Shown one piece after another: positions 22,286-33,870 of a DNA stretch of 64,000 nucleotides. The stretch's first letter is position 1, and each line of letters starts with the position of its first letter. A model generated the notes under the pieces. It was not told the DNA's origin and did no database searches. It worked only from the letters and a program-made list of their open reading frames with translations. Position numbers and translations under genes: made by a program. Source of the DNA: Dromaius novaehollandiae (taxonomy: Eukaryota; Chordata; Aves; Casuariiformes; Dromaiidae); the NCBI RefSeq assembly GCF_036370855.1, contig NC_088111.1, forward strand, positions 17,519,501-17,583,500. The letters are read 5' to 3'.

Positions 22286-24645
22286 GGAGCTGTTTCCCTG
22301 CTCTCGGCTGCTCACTGGGGTGGCCCAGCTCCCCGCAGCATCTCGGCCCAGTGACCCCGCCGGTGCCAGGCTCGGCGCGCCGGGTGCTGGCTTACTGCCG
22401 CCCTCGGGGTGCCCGGGGAGTGACGAGGCCCCGTGCACCAGTGGGGTGTGGGGGTCCCAGCCCGGCTGCAGCACAGGCCAGGGAGCGGGGTCTCCTGCAG
22501 CTATAGGCAGAGCTGGGGGTGGTTGGACACCACTCGGCAGAAGAGGGAAACACCCGTTTCAGTAACGGGGGCTCTGCCGAGGCGGTCCACTTGCAGGCGG
22601 CCTGCTAGGCCGGTCGGGGCTGGGGCAGGCAGGGCAAGGCGCCTCTGAGCATCCGGCTGGGCCTGGCCTCAGCCCTGCTGCCGCGATGGGGTGTGCAAAT
22701 CCTGGAGGCAGTCCTGGATGATGGTGACGGCACGGCGAGCGGTGCCATGCTCACCGGGGCCCGTCCTGCCCCCCCCCTGCCTCCCCGGTGCTGGACAGGA
22801 GCAGGGGTGCCTGGGGATGCTCCCAGCAGTGCAGCTCTGTCTCCTCTGTCCCCAGAGGCCCCCCCACACCAGCAGCCCCTGCAGCCCACCCCAATTCCTC
22901 CCCCACGCTGGGGCCAGCGGCCGCTGCCCCCTCTTTGCAAGTGGGGCATGGAGAATCATGTGCTGCTGAGGTGCAGCAGCCCTGCCTGGCTCCTCTGGCA
23001 CTGCTGACTTTGGATGCAGGTCCATCAGCTTCCCCGGGGGCCCCAGCTCAATGCCCCCCTCCCCAAGACCAGTGGTGCAGCTCCCCAGGCTTCACGCAGG
23101 CAGACCCCAGGGCTCAGCCGTGCTCCGCTCCTGTGGCACCCGTTGGCCAGGGGTGCCGGGAAGCGGGGTGCCCCCAAACCGCGGGGCAGGTCCCTGCAGG
23201 CCTCCCGACTGTGGATGTGGCTGATGGACAGTGACAGCCCCCAGGTCTGGCTGCTTTGACGTCTGCTTCGTTTCAGACGCCGTCTGTGCTTGGCACTGAG
23301 CATCCACGGGGGGCCGGTGCCCGTTCCCTGATGCACCTCCTCAGGCTGCGATGGCCCCTCATGACATGGCACTTGCCAAAGCGTGGTGGCTGACAGGGTC
23401 CCGTGAACTGCCCTGGCACCCTGGGGACATTCTGCCACCTCTCCCAGAACAGCCCAGCTCCCAGGGGGCTTCCTTGACCTCAAGTTTCTTGGCTTTTTGT
23501 AGTTCCATTGGCCCAGCTGAGGCCAGAGCAGGAGCTGTTCCAGTGCACGCAGACCTGGAGCCTCTTTCCATGTGTCTTTGGGTCTGTGCTCTTTTCCCTG
23601 GTGACGCTCCTCAGCCGTTGATCCCTTGTCCCCGCTCTTATCCAAGGAGGACGTCCATCGGAGCCATCTGCCACGTCTCCAGGTTTTCCCACCGGGCCAG
23701 ATGAGTCGGGCTGGCTGGGAGGTGGCCACGGCACGTGGCTTAGCCGGGCTGCTCTCGGAGAGCCAGAGCAGCCCCTCCGACCACCACATCCTGCCGGGAC
23801 CTTCCCGCTGCTGGAGTGCTGTGTCCTGCCAGCCCTCGTGGCCCAGCAGCATCCTCGGGTGCCCAGCGCAGGCCTTGGAGTGAGCAGCTTGCAGTGAGAC
23901 CGACAAGGGTCCGGCCACAAGCACCGGGCTGGCGAGAAGGCAGCTCTCCAGGGATGGAGCATACGCGGCAGCGTTGGTACACGGGGCCGAGCCCGTCCGC
24001 GGCACCCCGCAGCCGCCTGCCTTGGCTGGTGGTGCCCAGGGAGCCGGGACGTGTGTGACGGGGCCTGCAGCCGTGCCCGCTCCGCCGTCTCCTCCCCCCG
24101 AAACACCCTCCAGGCTGCCAGCGCGAAACCCGACCTGCCTTATAAATAATGGAGCAGGGAACGAGGCGGCCGGATCCGGGCAGTTACATCAGCCTCCCCA
24201 GGGCCCATGGCCCGTGGCAGCTGGGGAAAGCCAGTCTCCGCTGGCTCGTATAGGGCTGTGCAAGGGGAGGGGAGAGGGAGAGGGGCTGAAGGCATCTACT
24301 AACCAGTTCCTTCCAGTTTGGGGAGCGCTGGTAGAGCTGGGCCCCTCACAGCGGGTGCTGAGTGGGTGCTGAGCTGGGTGAGAGTGGAATAAATGGTGAG
24401 GTGCTCCAGGACCCACAGGCAGCTGTGGCAGGGACGGGGCAACCCCGGCCATGGGTCTTGCCACCAACCAGGACTCCATGGAGTGAAGCTGGCTGGCACC
24501 TGGGTGCAGCTCCCTTCCCCTGGCGAAGGCAGCTGACCCCCATGCCAGCAGCACCCCTTGGTGCAGGGAGCCCTGGGTGCCAGAGCAGGGGCCAGCATGC
24601 CCCAGGAGGGCTTGTCCCCACTGCACCTTGCAGCTGGAGGGCTGC
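22286..24645. other. Intergenic DNA; nothing coding recognised
   Basis: Moderately GC-rich unique sequence without phase-consistent exons or protein motifs. A TATAAATA occurs at about 24141-24148, but no transcript can be inferred from it. Confidence 0.5.
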
Positions 24646-24653
24646 ACACTCAT

Positions 24654-24700
24654 CATCCATCCATCCATCCATTCGTCCGTCCATCCATCCATCCATCCAC
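24654..24700. repeat. (TCCA)n microsatellite
   Basis: About eleven CCAT tetranucleotide units with two interruptions (attcgtccgt in the middle). Confidence 0.9.
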
Positions 24701-24959
24701 CCCCCACCCACCTCTCCTTCTGCCTCCACACCCAGCCGGTGGCCACCTCTCTGTCCGTCCACTCCTCCAGCTCCCCCCGGCCCCACGGTCCCACATGTCT
24801 GGGCTCCGGTGCTCCCCTTGGTGGCCTTCCGGGTGTGCCCGTCCCGGGTGCTGGGCACCGGCTGCCGCCGTGCACCCGCGGGGGACGGAGCCATGGCCGA
24901 GCCGCCGCCAGCTCCTCGCCCCGCCAGCAGCTCCCGGCCCGGCCCCCGGCCCCCGGCAG

Positions 24960-25475
24960 CCTGCAGTGATGCATTATTGATAACGACGCCGTGTCTCTTT
25001 AACAGGGTTTGGTGCTGACACGGTGTGTGTGCGCGCGTGTGCGCGCGTGTGTGTGCATGCGTGTGTGTGCGTGTGCGCCAGCGCGTGTGTGCACAGCTCG
25101 CATCCTTCAGCCCCCGCTCCCCGGACCCAGCCTGGGCGCGCTGGCAGGAGGGGGCCCCCGTTCGGCCCCCACCCCAGCCGCCTCGCCGCCGCCGGGGCCC
25201 GCCGGCACGGATCCGGCCCCGCGCCCTCCCCTCCGCCCTGCTCTTTTTGTTTTGCGGGGGCTCGGGCAGTGGGGGCCCGCCCGCGGACCCGGCTGCGGCC
25301 GAGCGGGGCTGGAGGCTGGGCAGACACGGGCGCTCCTTTCCCTTCGCCTTCAGCTGGGATTTTTTCCTCCTCCTCTCCTCCCCCTTTCCGATTTCTCCTC
25401 CTGATGCTTCTCTGCACATGAAAGGACTGGCTGCCCGCGCAAGGCATGGCATGAGCTAGGAAAGCGGCGCTGGAG
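24960..25475 (+). promoter_or_regulatory. FBXL16: Probable FBXL16 promoter and non-coding first exon
   Basis: A CpG-rich block ends in CTGGAG followed by GTAAGA, a strong donor at 25475/25476. It lies 13.6 kb upstream of the FBXL16 coding exon, whose acceptor is at 39073/39074. FBXL16 is known to start with a non-coding exon, so this is a reasonable candidate, but other donors in the interval could serve. An AT-rich patch at 24966-24984 (GATGCATTATTGATAACGA) and a pyrimidine-rich tract (25360-25400) lie within. Transcript data are needed. Confidence 0.3.
25018..25096. repeat. (GT)n/(GC) alternating purine-pyrimidine microsatellite
   Basis: GTGTGTGCGCGCGTGTGCGC-type sequence without interruption of purine/pyrimidine alternation over most of its length; a classic Z-DNA-prone tract next to the candidate FBXL16 first exon. 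Confidence 0.85.
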
Positions 25476-27479
25476 GTAAGACCTGCTTGTTTCTCTCTGG
25501 AAATCCTTTGCAACACAAAGCCCCCGTATTGATGCCTGCTCCGGCCCATCCCTCCCGGGCTGCGGCCGCTCCGGCGAGACCCGGGGCCACGGCGGCGGGG
25601 AGGAACGGGCTGTAATTATATCCCTCCTTGATGAAGATCCCAGCATCATGGAGCTGGGGTTATATAACAGCAGCGGAGCCGGGCGGCGGGGCCAGGTGCC
25701 GTTCGCTGCCGCGCAGCGCTCTGCTCCGGCTGCTCGGCGCGGCGGAGGCAGGTGCCTCCCAGCATCCTTCCCCGAGCCGCGGCGGCCGGGGATGCCGCGA
25801 GCCCGTTCCCCAGGCGAGCGGCGCCGCCGGCCCCATGGCCCCAGCGGGCTCGGGGGGCCTCGGGGCGCCTGAGTGCGGTGGGACCGAGGGAGCCGGGGGC
25901 TGCGTGCCGACCCCTCCGGCCAGCACCCACGGATGCCTTTTGTGCGCCCGCCTCGGCCAGCATCGCCAGGGTGCCCGGGGCCGCGGGGTGCCGTGTGGCG
26001 TGGGGGCACGAGGGGGGATGTCGGCGCCGGGGGCGAGCACTGGGCCCGTTGCTCCAGCCTTGAAACTTGTCTTGTCAGCCGCCGTGGGGCCGGGAGGAGG
26101 AGGCGGGGAGGCGCAGACGGTGCTGGTGACTGCGCGGGACCAGAGGCCAGAGCGGAGGCCGTGGGCCGGGGCTGCCCAGCCCGCAGCTGGCACCGCCGTG
26201 GGGCTGGGGCGGCCCTGGGGCTGGGCTGCTGCCTGCTCCCCCTCCAGCCCCCAGCCCCACAACACTGCAGACCCCACATCTGCCCCAGCAGCACTGGGGC
26301 GCTGGGGCAGCCACGTGGGATGGGGCAGGGGCCCGGCACCCCGAGGGCCAGGCAGGTGACACCCCGGCACCCCGGCTGGGCTCTCCTCCACTCAGAGGTG
26401 ACATGAGTCAGAGGGGTCGGGGGGGACCTGTCCCCAACCCCACACCTGGCCTGGAGCTGCCGCTCCCCTGTGCCACCGTGGGGCCAAAGGGAAGGGAGGA
26501 AGGGGCAGGCCCAGGATGGGGACGGGACAGATGGGGACGATCGCTGCCGCGTGGGTCCCATGCAGCCCGGCTCTGTGTGGGTGACGCTTTAGCCGGCCTT
26601 GGGGAGCGGAGGAGAGACCCGCCGGCAGCCAGGGAGGGTGCTAGCGAGGGGCCAAGGGCGGCTGTGTTTTGGCTGGGTGGTACCGAGTGCTGCCGGCACG
26701 GCTGAGCAGGAGAAAGGCTTCTCGTGCGAGGCCGTGGGACAGGGGCAGGGCCTGGGCACCCACCGGCGCTCGTGGGCCTCCCTGGCTGCCGGCCGTGACC
26801 CGGCTGGCCGCGGTGGGGCCGAGTCCCGGGCAGGCAGCAGGGCGAGCTCCGGCTCCTCGGTGGGGGCCGGGGGCTGGCATGGGCCTGCGGGGCTGTGGGG
26901 TGGCACAGAGCTGCCCGCGGCCGGGGGGGCTGGGCCAGGCCCTGGGCACTGCTCCCTCTTGCCTGGGGGGAAACTGAGGCGGGGGGGCCACCGGGCTGGG
27001 GAGCTGCAGCCCGAGCCCTGCAGCCTCTGCGGGGGCGGTGGGCACAGCACACCTGCGGGCACTGAGGCCTCACCCCCCGGCCCCATAAAGTGCTTGGCCC
27101 AAGCCACGTGTGGGTGCATGGCCCCCACCAGGACCAAGCCCCTGCCAGGCGGTGCCTGTGGGGATGGCTGGGCCAGGCAGCACCACGGGGGCTCGCTCAG
27201 CGCTGGCCACAACCTCCCAGCTCCGGCGTGGCAGCGGTGAGAGGGTGGTGGTCCTGGGCTGGCAGAGGCTGGAGCACGATGGTCTTGGTGACAGGGCGCC
27301 CTCGGGGATGCGCCTGGCAAAGGGGCTGCTCGATACCCCCTGCTTGGGTGGCGTGTGGGGCTGCTGGGCTCGGAGCCGTGGCGTCCCCCCGGCAGCCCCG
27401 TGGGGCTCGGCAGCGCGGCCGGGGGTGGCAGCGGCGCTTGACGGGTGCCGACCGGGAGCTGTGTCGTGCTGGCATTTCC

Positions 27480-27740
27480 CCTCCTCGGGAAGCTCGGTGC
27501 TGATTTCACTCCGGCTACCAGGAAGAGAGAGGGAGGTGGCTTTGGAGTGGGGAGGACTCACTTTAGCATCCATTTTTAATGAGATAGATATCTATTTTTC
27601 CCCGAGCTGGCTTCCCCCACATCGATCCCTTTTCCATCCTCCGGGCCTGTTTTTCTCTCCCTGCCAGCAGCTCCATCGCAGCAGGGATGCAGCAGGCCAG
27701 AGTCTCTCCCCAGCGCTCAGAAACCTCGTTTTTCCTCAAA
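27480..27740. promoter_or_regulatory. AT-rich candidate conserved element 1 in FBXL16 upstream interval
   Basis: In a GC-rich setting this block contains TTTTTAATGAGATAGATATC, CATCGATCCC and several pyrimidine tracts, with homeodomain/GATA-like motifs and no coding frame. Suggestive composition only. Confidence 0.25.
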
Positions 27741-29589
27741 ATCCTGTTCGCAGTGATGGAAGGGGCCCTAGCACGGGGCTGGGGGCAGCACGTGTGAGAG
27801 CTGGGGGCATGGCAGAGCGGGGCGAGGAGGGACCCCCTTCCCCTCTGATGGGGTCACACCCTTGTTCCCCATGCCGGGGGGGGTGGCCATGCTCTGGCCC
27901 CTCACTTCCCCTGGAGCCAGCTGGGAAGGACAAGGCAGCAGATATCTGCCGAGCTCTGGTGCTTTTTCACCTCTTGCGTGAGCAGAGACAGCCCTGGCAG
28001 GAGGAGGCCGGGCCCTGGGCAGGCATGGCCAGGGCAGGCGGGAGAGCCGCAGCCGGTTCCTCCGCGTCCCCCAGCACCTCTCTCAGCTTATGCTGTGTGT
28101 CGCATCCCAGCCCACGTCCTTGCAGGGTCCTGGTGTGGCGAGGAGGCCCCCGCGCCCCGCGGGCAGAGGGCAGGGGCGCTCCCCCGGCAACCCCCTGCCT
28201 GAGGGGCTGGAGCCCCAGGATGAACCAGACAGGGTCCGGCCTTGCCCCCGCTCCCTTGGGGAGCCTGGGGAAGGGGAGCCCGGCTGCCCCTGGGCCTCGA
28301 CACCGAGCTGGCTGGGGCTGCACGTGCGTTGGAGCTCCCGGGAACCCAGGGCCTCCAGTTCAGAGCACTGCTGGTGTGGTTTTGAGGGCTGGCAGCGGTG
28401 TTAATACTCCAGACGTTTAAAATATTCCTGGCTCAGATTCTGGCAGCTCTGTGGTGAAGCCGTGTTGCCTTGCCTGTGCCTCAGTTTCCCCTTCTCCCAG
28501 CCGAGGGCAGCAGCCCTCCTCACCCCCGGCTGTGGGTCACGCACCGTTGCTAGCTGCCGAGGCCTCACCGTGCAGCACGCGGCCTTCAGCAGAGCTCAGA
28601 GAGGTGAAAAGGGATTTGCCGGCTTTGGCGGCAGCTCCCGAGTCAGCGATCACAGCACTTGCAGCTTCCCAGCATGGTGGGTGCTGGGAAGAAGCGTGAG
28701 AGCCAGGCAGCGGGGCTCGAGCTCTCCCGGCATCCCCCTCACCGTGTGTCCATGTACGGCACCCCCCATCCCCATCCCCACGGCAAACCTGCCGGCACGC
28801 TGCCCCACAGCCACGTGCCCCAGGGCGGGCTGAGCTCTGGCGTGCTGGCACCATGGGGGCTGCGACACGGGGCCTGGCATGAGGAGAGGCACTAGCTGAG
28901 AGGGAAACTGAGGCACAGGGGGCTGGGGATGGGTGCACGGTGCATCCCCATGGCTCCGGGACCTGAGGAGTCCCGAAGACCGAGGGCAAGGTGCCTGCCA
29001 CGTGGGGAGAGGCAGGCTGTGGTGCCGTGGGTGGGCCGTGGGCCGGGAGCGCTCAGCCAGGCAGAGCAGGGAGCGTGGGGGAGCGGGCTCCCTTCCGCAG
29101 CATCCCACCTCCTCCAAATCCTCCTTGGACCCAGCACGAGGGCCGGGGCACAGGCAGCCGGGGGCTCACTGGGCCCGGGAGGCTTCGAGGAGCGGGAGGT
29201 GCTAAAGGGGGAGCAGGCCAGTGTTTGGGGGAAAGTAACTGGAAGAAAGAAGCCATTTTGCCAGGGTTTCTCCTTGATAGAGATGTAACCCTTGCCCAGA
29301 TCCAGCTCCTTCTGCCTGAGTGAACTGGGCAGCTGCCGAGCAGCCCCACAGAGCCCGAGCGGTCACAGAGAAGCTGTCCTACGAGCAGTTTAAGCAACCA
29401 GCTGGTGAGACACAGCCAGCAGCCATGCCAGGACACATCAAGTGTCCATCGCCGATGGTGGCTGCCCAGAGACGAGCACCAGCACCAGGCCTGCGCTGCT
29501 CCTGCCCCAATGCTGCTCAGCCCCCAGCTTTCTGTGGCTCACGTACTGCCGAGCCAGAAAGGCCTCTGTGTAATTAATAATTTGCAGTG

Positions 29590-29700
29590 CATTTGCCTTC
29601 CAGGAATGTATCTAACAGCTTTTTGAACCTATGTCAGCATTTAGCAACCACAACATCCTGCAGCAAGGAGTCCCACAGCTGAAGCCCTCTGTGAACGCTG
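29590..29700 (-). mobile_element. CR1-type LINE fragment (3' end of ORF2), decayed
   Basis: Read on the minus strand it gives LWDSLLQDVVVAKC, a stop, then HRFKKLLD. This matches the C-terminal end of chicken-repeat-1-family reverse transcriptase ORFs (LWNSLPQDVV...F...LD). The copy is short, has an in-frame stop, and its flanks are not recognisable, so it is an old dead fragment. It supports a sauropsid or at least amniote origin. Confidence 0.7.
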
Positions 29701-30746
29701 CTTCCCCATCCTGGTGTCCTGCTTGTCTCATGCTTCTGAGGTCCTGCTCACCCTTTCCAGGCCCCTTGCGCTATGCAGACTTTTATCCAACTTGCCCTCA
29801 GCCTGGTCCCCAGGCTGAGCCCGACACCCCCGGCTGCTGCTTGCTCCTCCGGCCAGTCCTGTGGTCCTGGGCTGCAGGTGCCCGTGGGGTGGCAGAGGGG
29901 AGGGGCGGCTGCTGGTGATGGCAAGGCAGGGGCTGCCCGAGCGCAAGGCCTGGCCACGGCAGCCTTCCCAGCTGGCTCTGCACTGGCAGTGCCCAGCCTC
30001 TGCAAGGGCCTTGGGAGGGTCCAGCCCTGCTGGATCCTCTCAGGCTGGGAGGTGGGCTCAGGCCAGGCATGGGACCAGTCCAAGCTGGTGTTGCTGCACT
30101 GACATCCTGGAAGGCTGCTGGTTTTGCCTAGCAGGCAACCCGGTCCCTGAAGCTGGTGCCTTGCCAACCAGCCCTTGTGGAGCGATGCCCCAGTCGGGGG
30201 CCAAGGCAGGGCCCGCTGGAGGCGTCACTCCAGGTCTGCGCCAGCAGGATGGAGAGCTGTCGGGCTGAGCTGTCACGCTGGCCTGAAGCAAAAGGGGGGC
30301 CGCACCGTTCGTACAGCCACTGCGATGTCCAGAGGGAGGAAACTGTTTGATGCAAAGGCCCTGGAAGCATCATTTACCAGCTGCGCCTGGGGAGCACATC
30401 AGTGTCCTGGAGGTAGGAGCGCCTGGGAGCAGCCACGGGAAGGGCTGAAGACCTGGGCCAGCACATCCCTGCGGGGACGTGTCAGACCCTCGCCACAGCT
30501 AGAGAGAGATCGGATGGAGTCCAACAAACCCTCTGCTCCCCGAAAGGCCTGTCTGGCTGGGAGGGGATAGGGGGCTGCACGGCATGGTGGGGGCAGGCCG
30601 AGGGGAAAGTGTGTCCAGGCAGGTGGGCACCCTGTCTTGTCAGAGCAGGACTGGTGCCGCCCCTTGGGTGTGAATGACCTGTCCAAGAGAGCCATGAGGC
30701 AGAAGGAGCCTCAGGGCTCCTTTCTCCTCCCAGATCGCCGGGTGGG

Positions 30747-31198
30747 CTTGCCATTTCCTTTACCTGTTCCTGGGGGCGAGACAGGCAAAGATGAGGGGCT
30801 ATAATGTGCCAGGCTGCACCGGTGCCTGGAGACCAGCGTGCACTCTGTCTGCGCGTGCTGTGGCTGCCCTTGCAACAGGGGGAGGTCAGGCAGTGGGGAG
30901 ACTGCACAAGAGGAGCTGCTCCCTTTTGTCTTGCCTTGGTTGGTAGGGAGCAGGGCGAAGTTTGGCTGAGAGCTTGCCATTTCCTTTACCTGTTCCTGGG
31001 GGCAAGACAGGCAAAGATGAGGGGCTATAATGTGCCAGGCTGCACCGGTGCCTGGAGACCAGCGTGCACTCTGTCTGCGCGTGCTGTGGCTGCCCTTGCA
31101 ACAGGGGGAGGTCAGGCAGTGGGGAGACTGCACAAGAGGAGCTGCTCCCTTTTGTCTTGCCTTGGTTGGTAGGGAGCAGGGTGAAGTTTGGCTGAGAG
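30747..31198. repeat. Recent tandem duplication, two 226-bp copies
   Basis: Copy 1 is 30747-30972 and copy 2 is 30973-31198, directly abutting. They differ at only two positions I can find (GGCGAG versus GGCAAG; GGCGAAG versus GGTGAAG), both changes at CpG sites. No coding sense; frames over it merely repeat. Confidence 0.95.
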
Positions 31199-32038
31199 AC
31201 ACCAAAACATGAGCGCTCTCCCCATGGCAGTGAGGTCTGGGAGCACTGGTACTGCCAGAGGAGGCTGCAGGATGTGGTCGCAGGTTAGCCATGAACACAT
31301 TGCGTTTCGCTCTCTTCTGGGCCTGTGCATGGCTCCGTCTGCTCTCATGGCCATCCCAGAAGCTCCTCCTGCTTGGGGGATCCCCTAATGCTGAGGCTCC
31401 TTGCAGGACTGAGAAGGCCGGGGCTGTGGGGCTGCCTAGGACAGGGAGGGCTGCTCAGAGATTGATGCGTTTGTGAGATCTGGGTCTCCTTTTCTTCCAG
31501 CAGTGGTGTATCACAGTTATAGGCTTCCAGGCCATGCTCAGCTCTCCAGGTCTGACCAGGCATCTCTCACCTCCTGGGGCAAAATCACCATTTTGAGAGT
31601 TACTCCAGCAGACACGAGCCTGAGCTGGCACCACTCCTGGAGCCTGGGGACAGGCTGGCATGGAGCATGGCCAGCATTACCTCCTGTCTCAGGCTGGGCT
31701 CATGCTGAAGTGAGAAACACTGCTGCTGGGGGATGGCTTGCAGCAGCCAGAGGTGACCACAGCCTGTTGCAGGGAAGTTTTGCCTTCCCTTGGCCTGCAG
31801 TGCTGGAGCTCTCCTTTCCCCCTTGCATCCCACCATTTCTGCACGGCACTAAGGACTGGCAGGGACTGATTGACTGGTGCCTCTGGGCACAGGATGTCTT
31901 TAAGCTAAGCAGAAATCCCAGCTGGTGGAGACCTGAGCAGAGCTCTCCTTTCTCACCTAACTCAGCATTTCCCCCTGCTTCTGGGGTGCAGAGCTTCAGC
32001 CAGGGTTGGCTGGGCATGTCCCACATAGCTTTGCCTGT

Positions 32039-32073
32039 GGGGCCCATACTCTATGGGGCCCATACTCTATGGG
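32039..32073. repeat. Short direct repeat, 17-base unit twice
   Basis: GGGGCCCATACTCTAT occurs twice in tandem, followed by a third GGGGCC. Simple slippage product. Confidence 0.8.
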
Positions 32074-33137
32074 GCCTGCTGTGTGGCCTAGTGGTGGGAA
32101 TGGTGCTGGGGAACCCCTAGCCCTGACTGCTTTGCTGCTCTTCCTCTGGGCTGCCTAAGTCCCAGAGATGGATCCATCAGCCAGCCCAGGGCAGCGCTGG
32201 GAACTGCAGGCAAGGAAGGGGCCTGAAATCAATTGTGTCTCCTCTCTGTCCCATCCCACCTGACTCTTTGCCTGCTGCAAGGTGGGATGAGCTCTTTGGG
32301 GCAGCTGAGGAGAAAACAGAGGAGCAGGAGAGCTGCTCTGATCCCTCTTCTCTCCCAAGAAGCTGTCAGGATAATCTTAAAAAGGACTTCTCTGTCTCCC
32401 ATCACACAAATGGCAGGCTGCTGGGGCTAAGAAGACTAGATGGGAGAGAAGGCTCTTCCCCACCACAAATTACAGGCTTGTGCAGCAGGGGAATATGTGG
32501 CACTGAGTTTGGATCTGTGCTCTAAGCCTGTCTTCCACCTGACATGTGTGAGTACTGAGCCTGGGAGCACTGATCCACGTGTACACACACACACATTTGC
32601 ACGTGTACAGGCAGCCTCTCTCCCTCTAAACACACCCACTGCCCCCTCCATCTCCAGGGGAGCAGGCTGCTCCCCTGGGGCCTTCTGCAGCTTCTCTGCA
32701 TTGCTGGGGTGATCCAAGTTCTCAAGGGTGAGCCTTGCCTCAGAGCTTGGCAATCGTACACCACTCTGACTACACATGGCACAGGCAGTGGTCTGACCTG
32801 ATGCAATCAGAGCAAGAGGCAGCTTGCACACCACTGAGCGCTGCATGGGGAAGGCAATCTCCTTCCTTATAGTGGGATATCTTTATTACTACAATATGCC
32901 TCGGATGACAGGTTCGGTACCTAAAGCAAGTGCCTGTGTTGCAGTGCTGCTAGTTCAATCAGTAGCATACAGATGAAGGAGTCCAGGGGAGCTGTTACCC
33001 TTGAGACTGCCGGACAAGAGCTTCGGTTATGTGCTCTGCCACAGTACTACATCTCGGGTGTGTTTTCCCCGCCTGTAGAGCAGCTTGATTTGCTGCATTA
33101 GTAAAAATAGATGGGCTAATGAATTCAGCTGATGCAA

Positions 33138-33358
33138 CCCTGTGTGTATGTGTGCGTGCATGTGTGCATGCGCATAGCTCTGTGTTTGTGTGTATATGTG
33201 CATGTAAATGTGCAACTGAATGCCAAGGCTCATATAAGGTGCATCCACCAGCTTCTAGGGCCCTGATGGGGCATGTGTTTGTGTGTGTGTGTGTCTGTCT
33301 GTCTGTCCGTGCATATCTCTGTGTGTGTGAGTCTGTGTGTGTGTGTGCGTGCGTGCAG
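33138..33358. repeat. GT-rich microsatellite tract, interrupted
   Basis: Two GTGTGT blocks (about 33138-33212 and 33272-33356) with GTCT interruptions, separated by about 60 bases of unique sequence. Confidence 0.8.
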
Positions 33359-33569
33359 GAAACCATGAGGAATGGCTGCTTGCTGCCTAGCAGCTCTGTG
33401 TCACTGAAGCAGTGGCTCTACAGAAATAATTCTGCATCAGCCCTGGCTGCTGGCAGTGCAATAACAGGCTCCACAGGAGGCCGGCGGGCAATAGCAGGCC
33501 CCGCAGGGGGCTTCTGGGGCAATAGCAGGGCCTCTCAGGGGCGACTTTTCAGGGGTGTTTTTGCAGGGT

Positions 33570-33870
33570 GATCCTGCCCCAGGGCCGCTCCGGGGGCTCC
33601 CAAGCACGAGCTCCGGCCCCGTCTCCCGGGCGACGTGGGCCAGGGCCGCTGTCCGCGGTGCTGAACGAGACCTGGCCGCTGGCCGCGGTGCTGAACGGGC
33701 CCGTGCCGCTGGCCGCGGTGCTGAACGGACTGCGGCGGCCGCGCCGTGGGCCCCGTCTGACAGGCGAGCAAGTCCGAGGTCCCCGGCAGCCCCCGAGCCC
33801 TGCCGGTCCGGGGTCCCGGTGACCCCCGAGCCCAGCTGCAGCGGGACAGCGGTCTGTCCCAGCACATCTC
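33570..33870. other. Isolated CpG-rich island with a 30-bp triplicate
   Basis: Surrounded by moderate-GC intronic DNA, this block is CpG-rich and holds three 30-base units beginning GCCGCTGNCCGCGGTGCTGA at 33645, 33675 and 33705. The 30-base unit keeps frame, giving a ten-residue repeat (PLAAVLNGPV-like) on the plus strand. No initiator context, splice pattern or family match supports a protein. It might be an alternative promoter. Confidence 0.5.

Noticed and set aside
24141-24148. TATAAATA as a gene promoter
   Set aside because: No exon, donor or start codon context downstream supports a transcript.
25023-25459. Cys/Val-rich frame resembling a small secreted Cys-rich peptide
   Set aside because: Its Cys/Val run is just the GT/GC microsatellite in translation.
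30711-31298. Open frames across the 226-bp duplication (195 codons minus, 122 codons plus)
   Set aside because: 226 is not a multiple of three, the two copies are read in different frames and no motif is present.
33119-33571. Plus-strand VCVCVCACV-rich frame
   Set aside because: GT-rich microsatellite translation.
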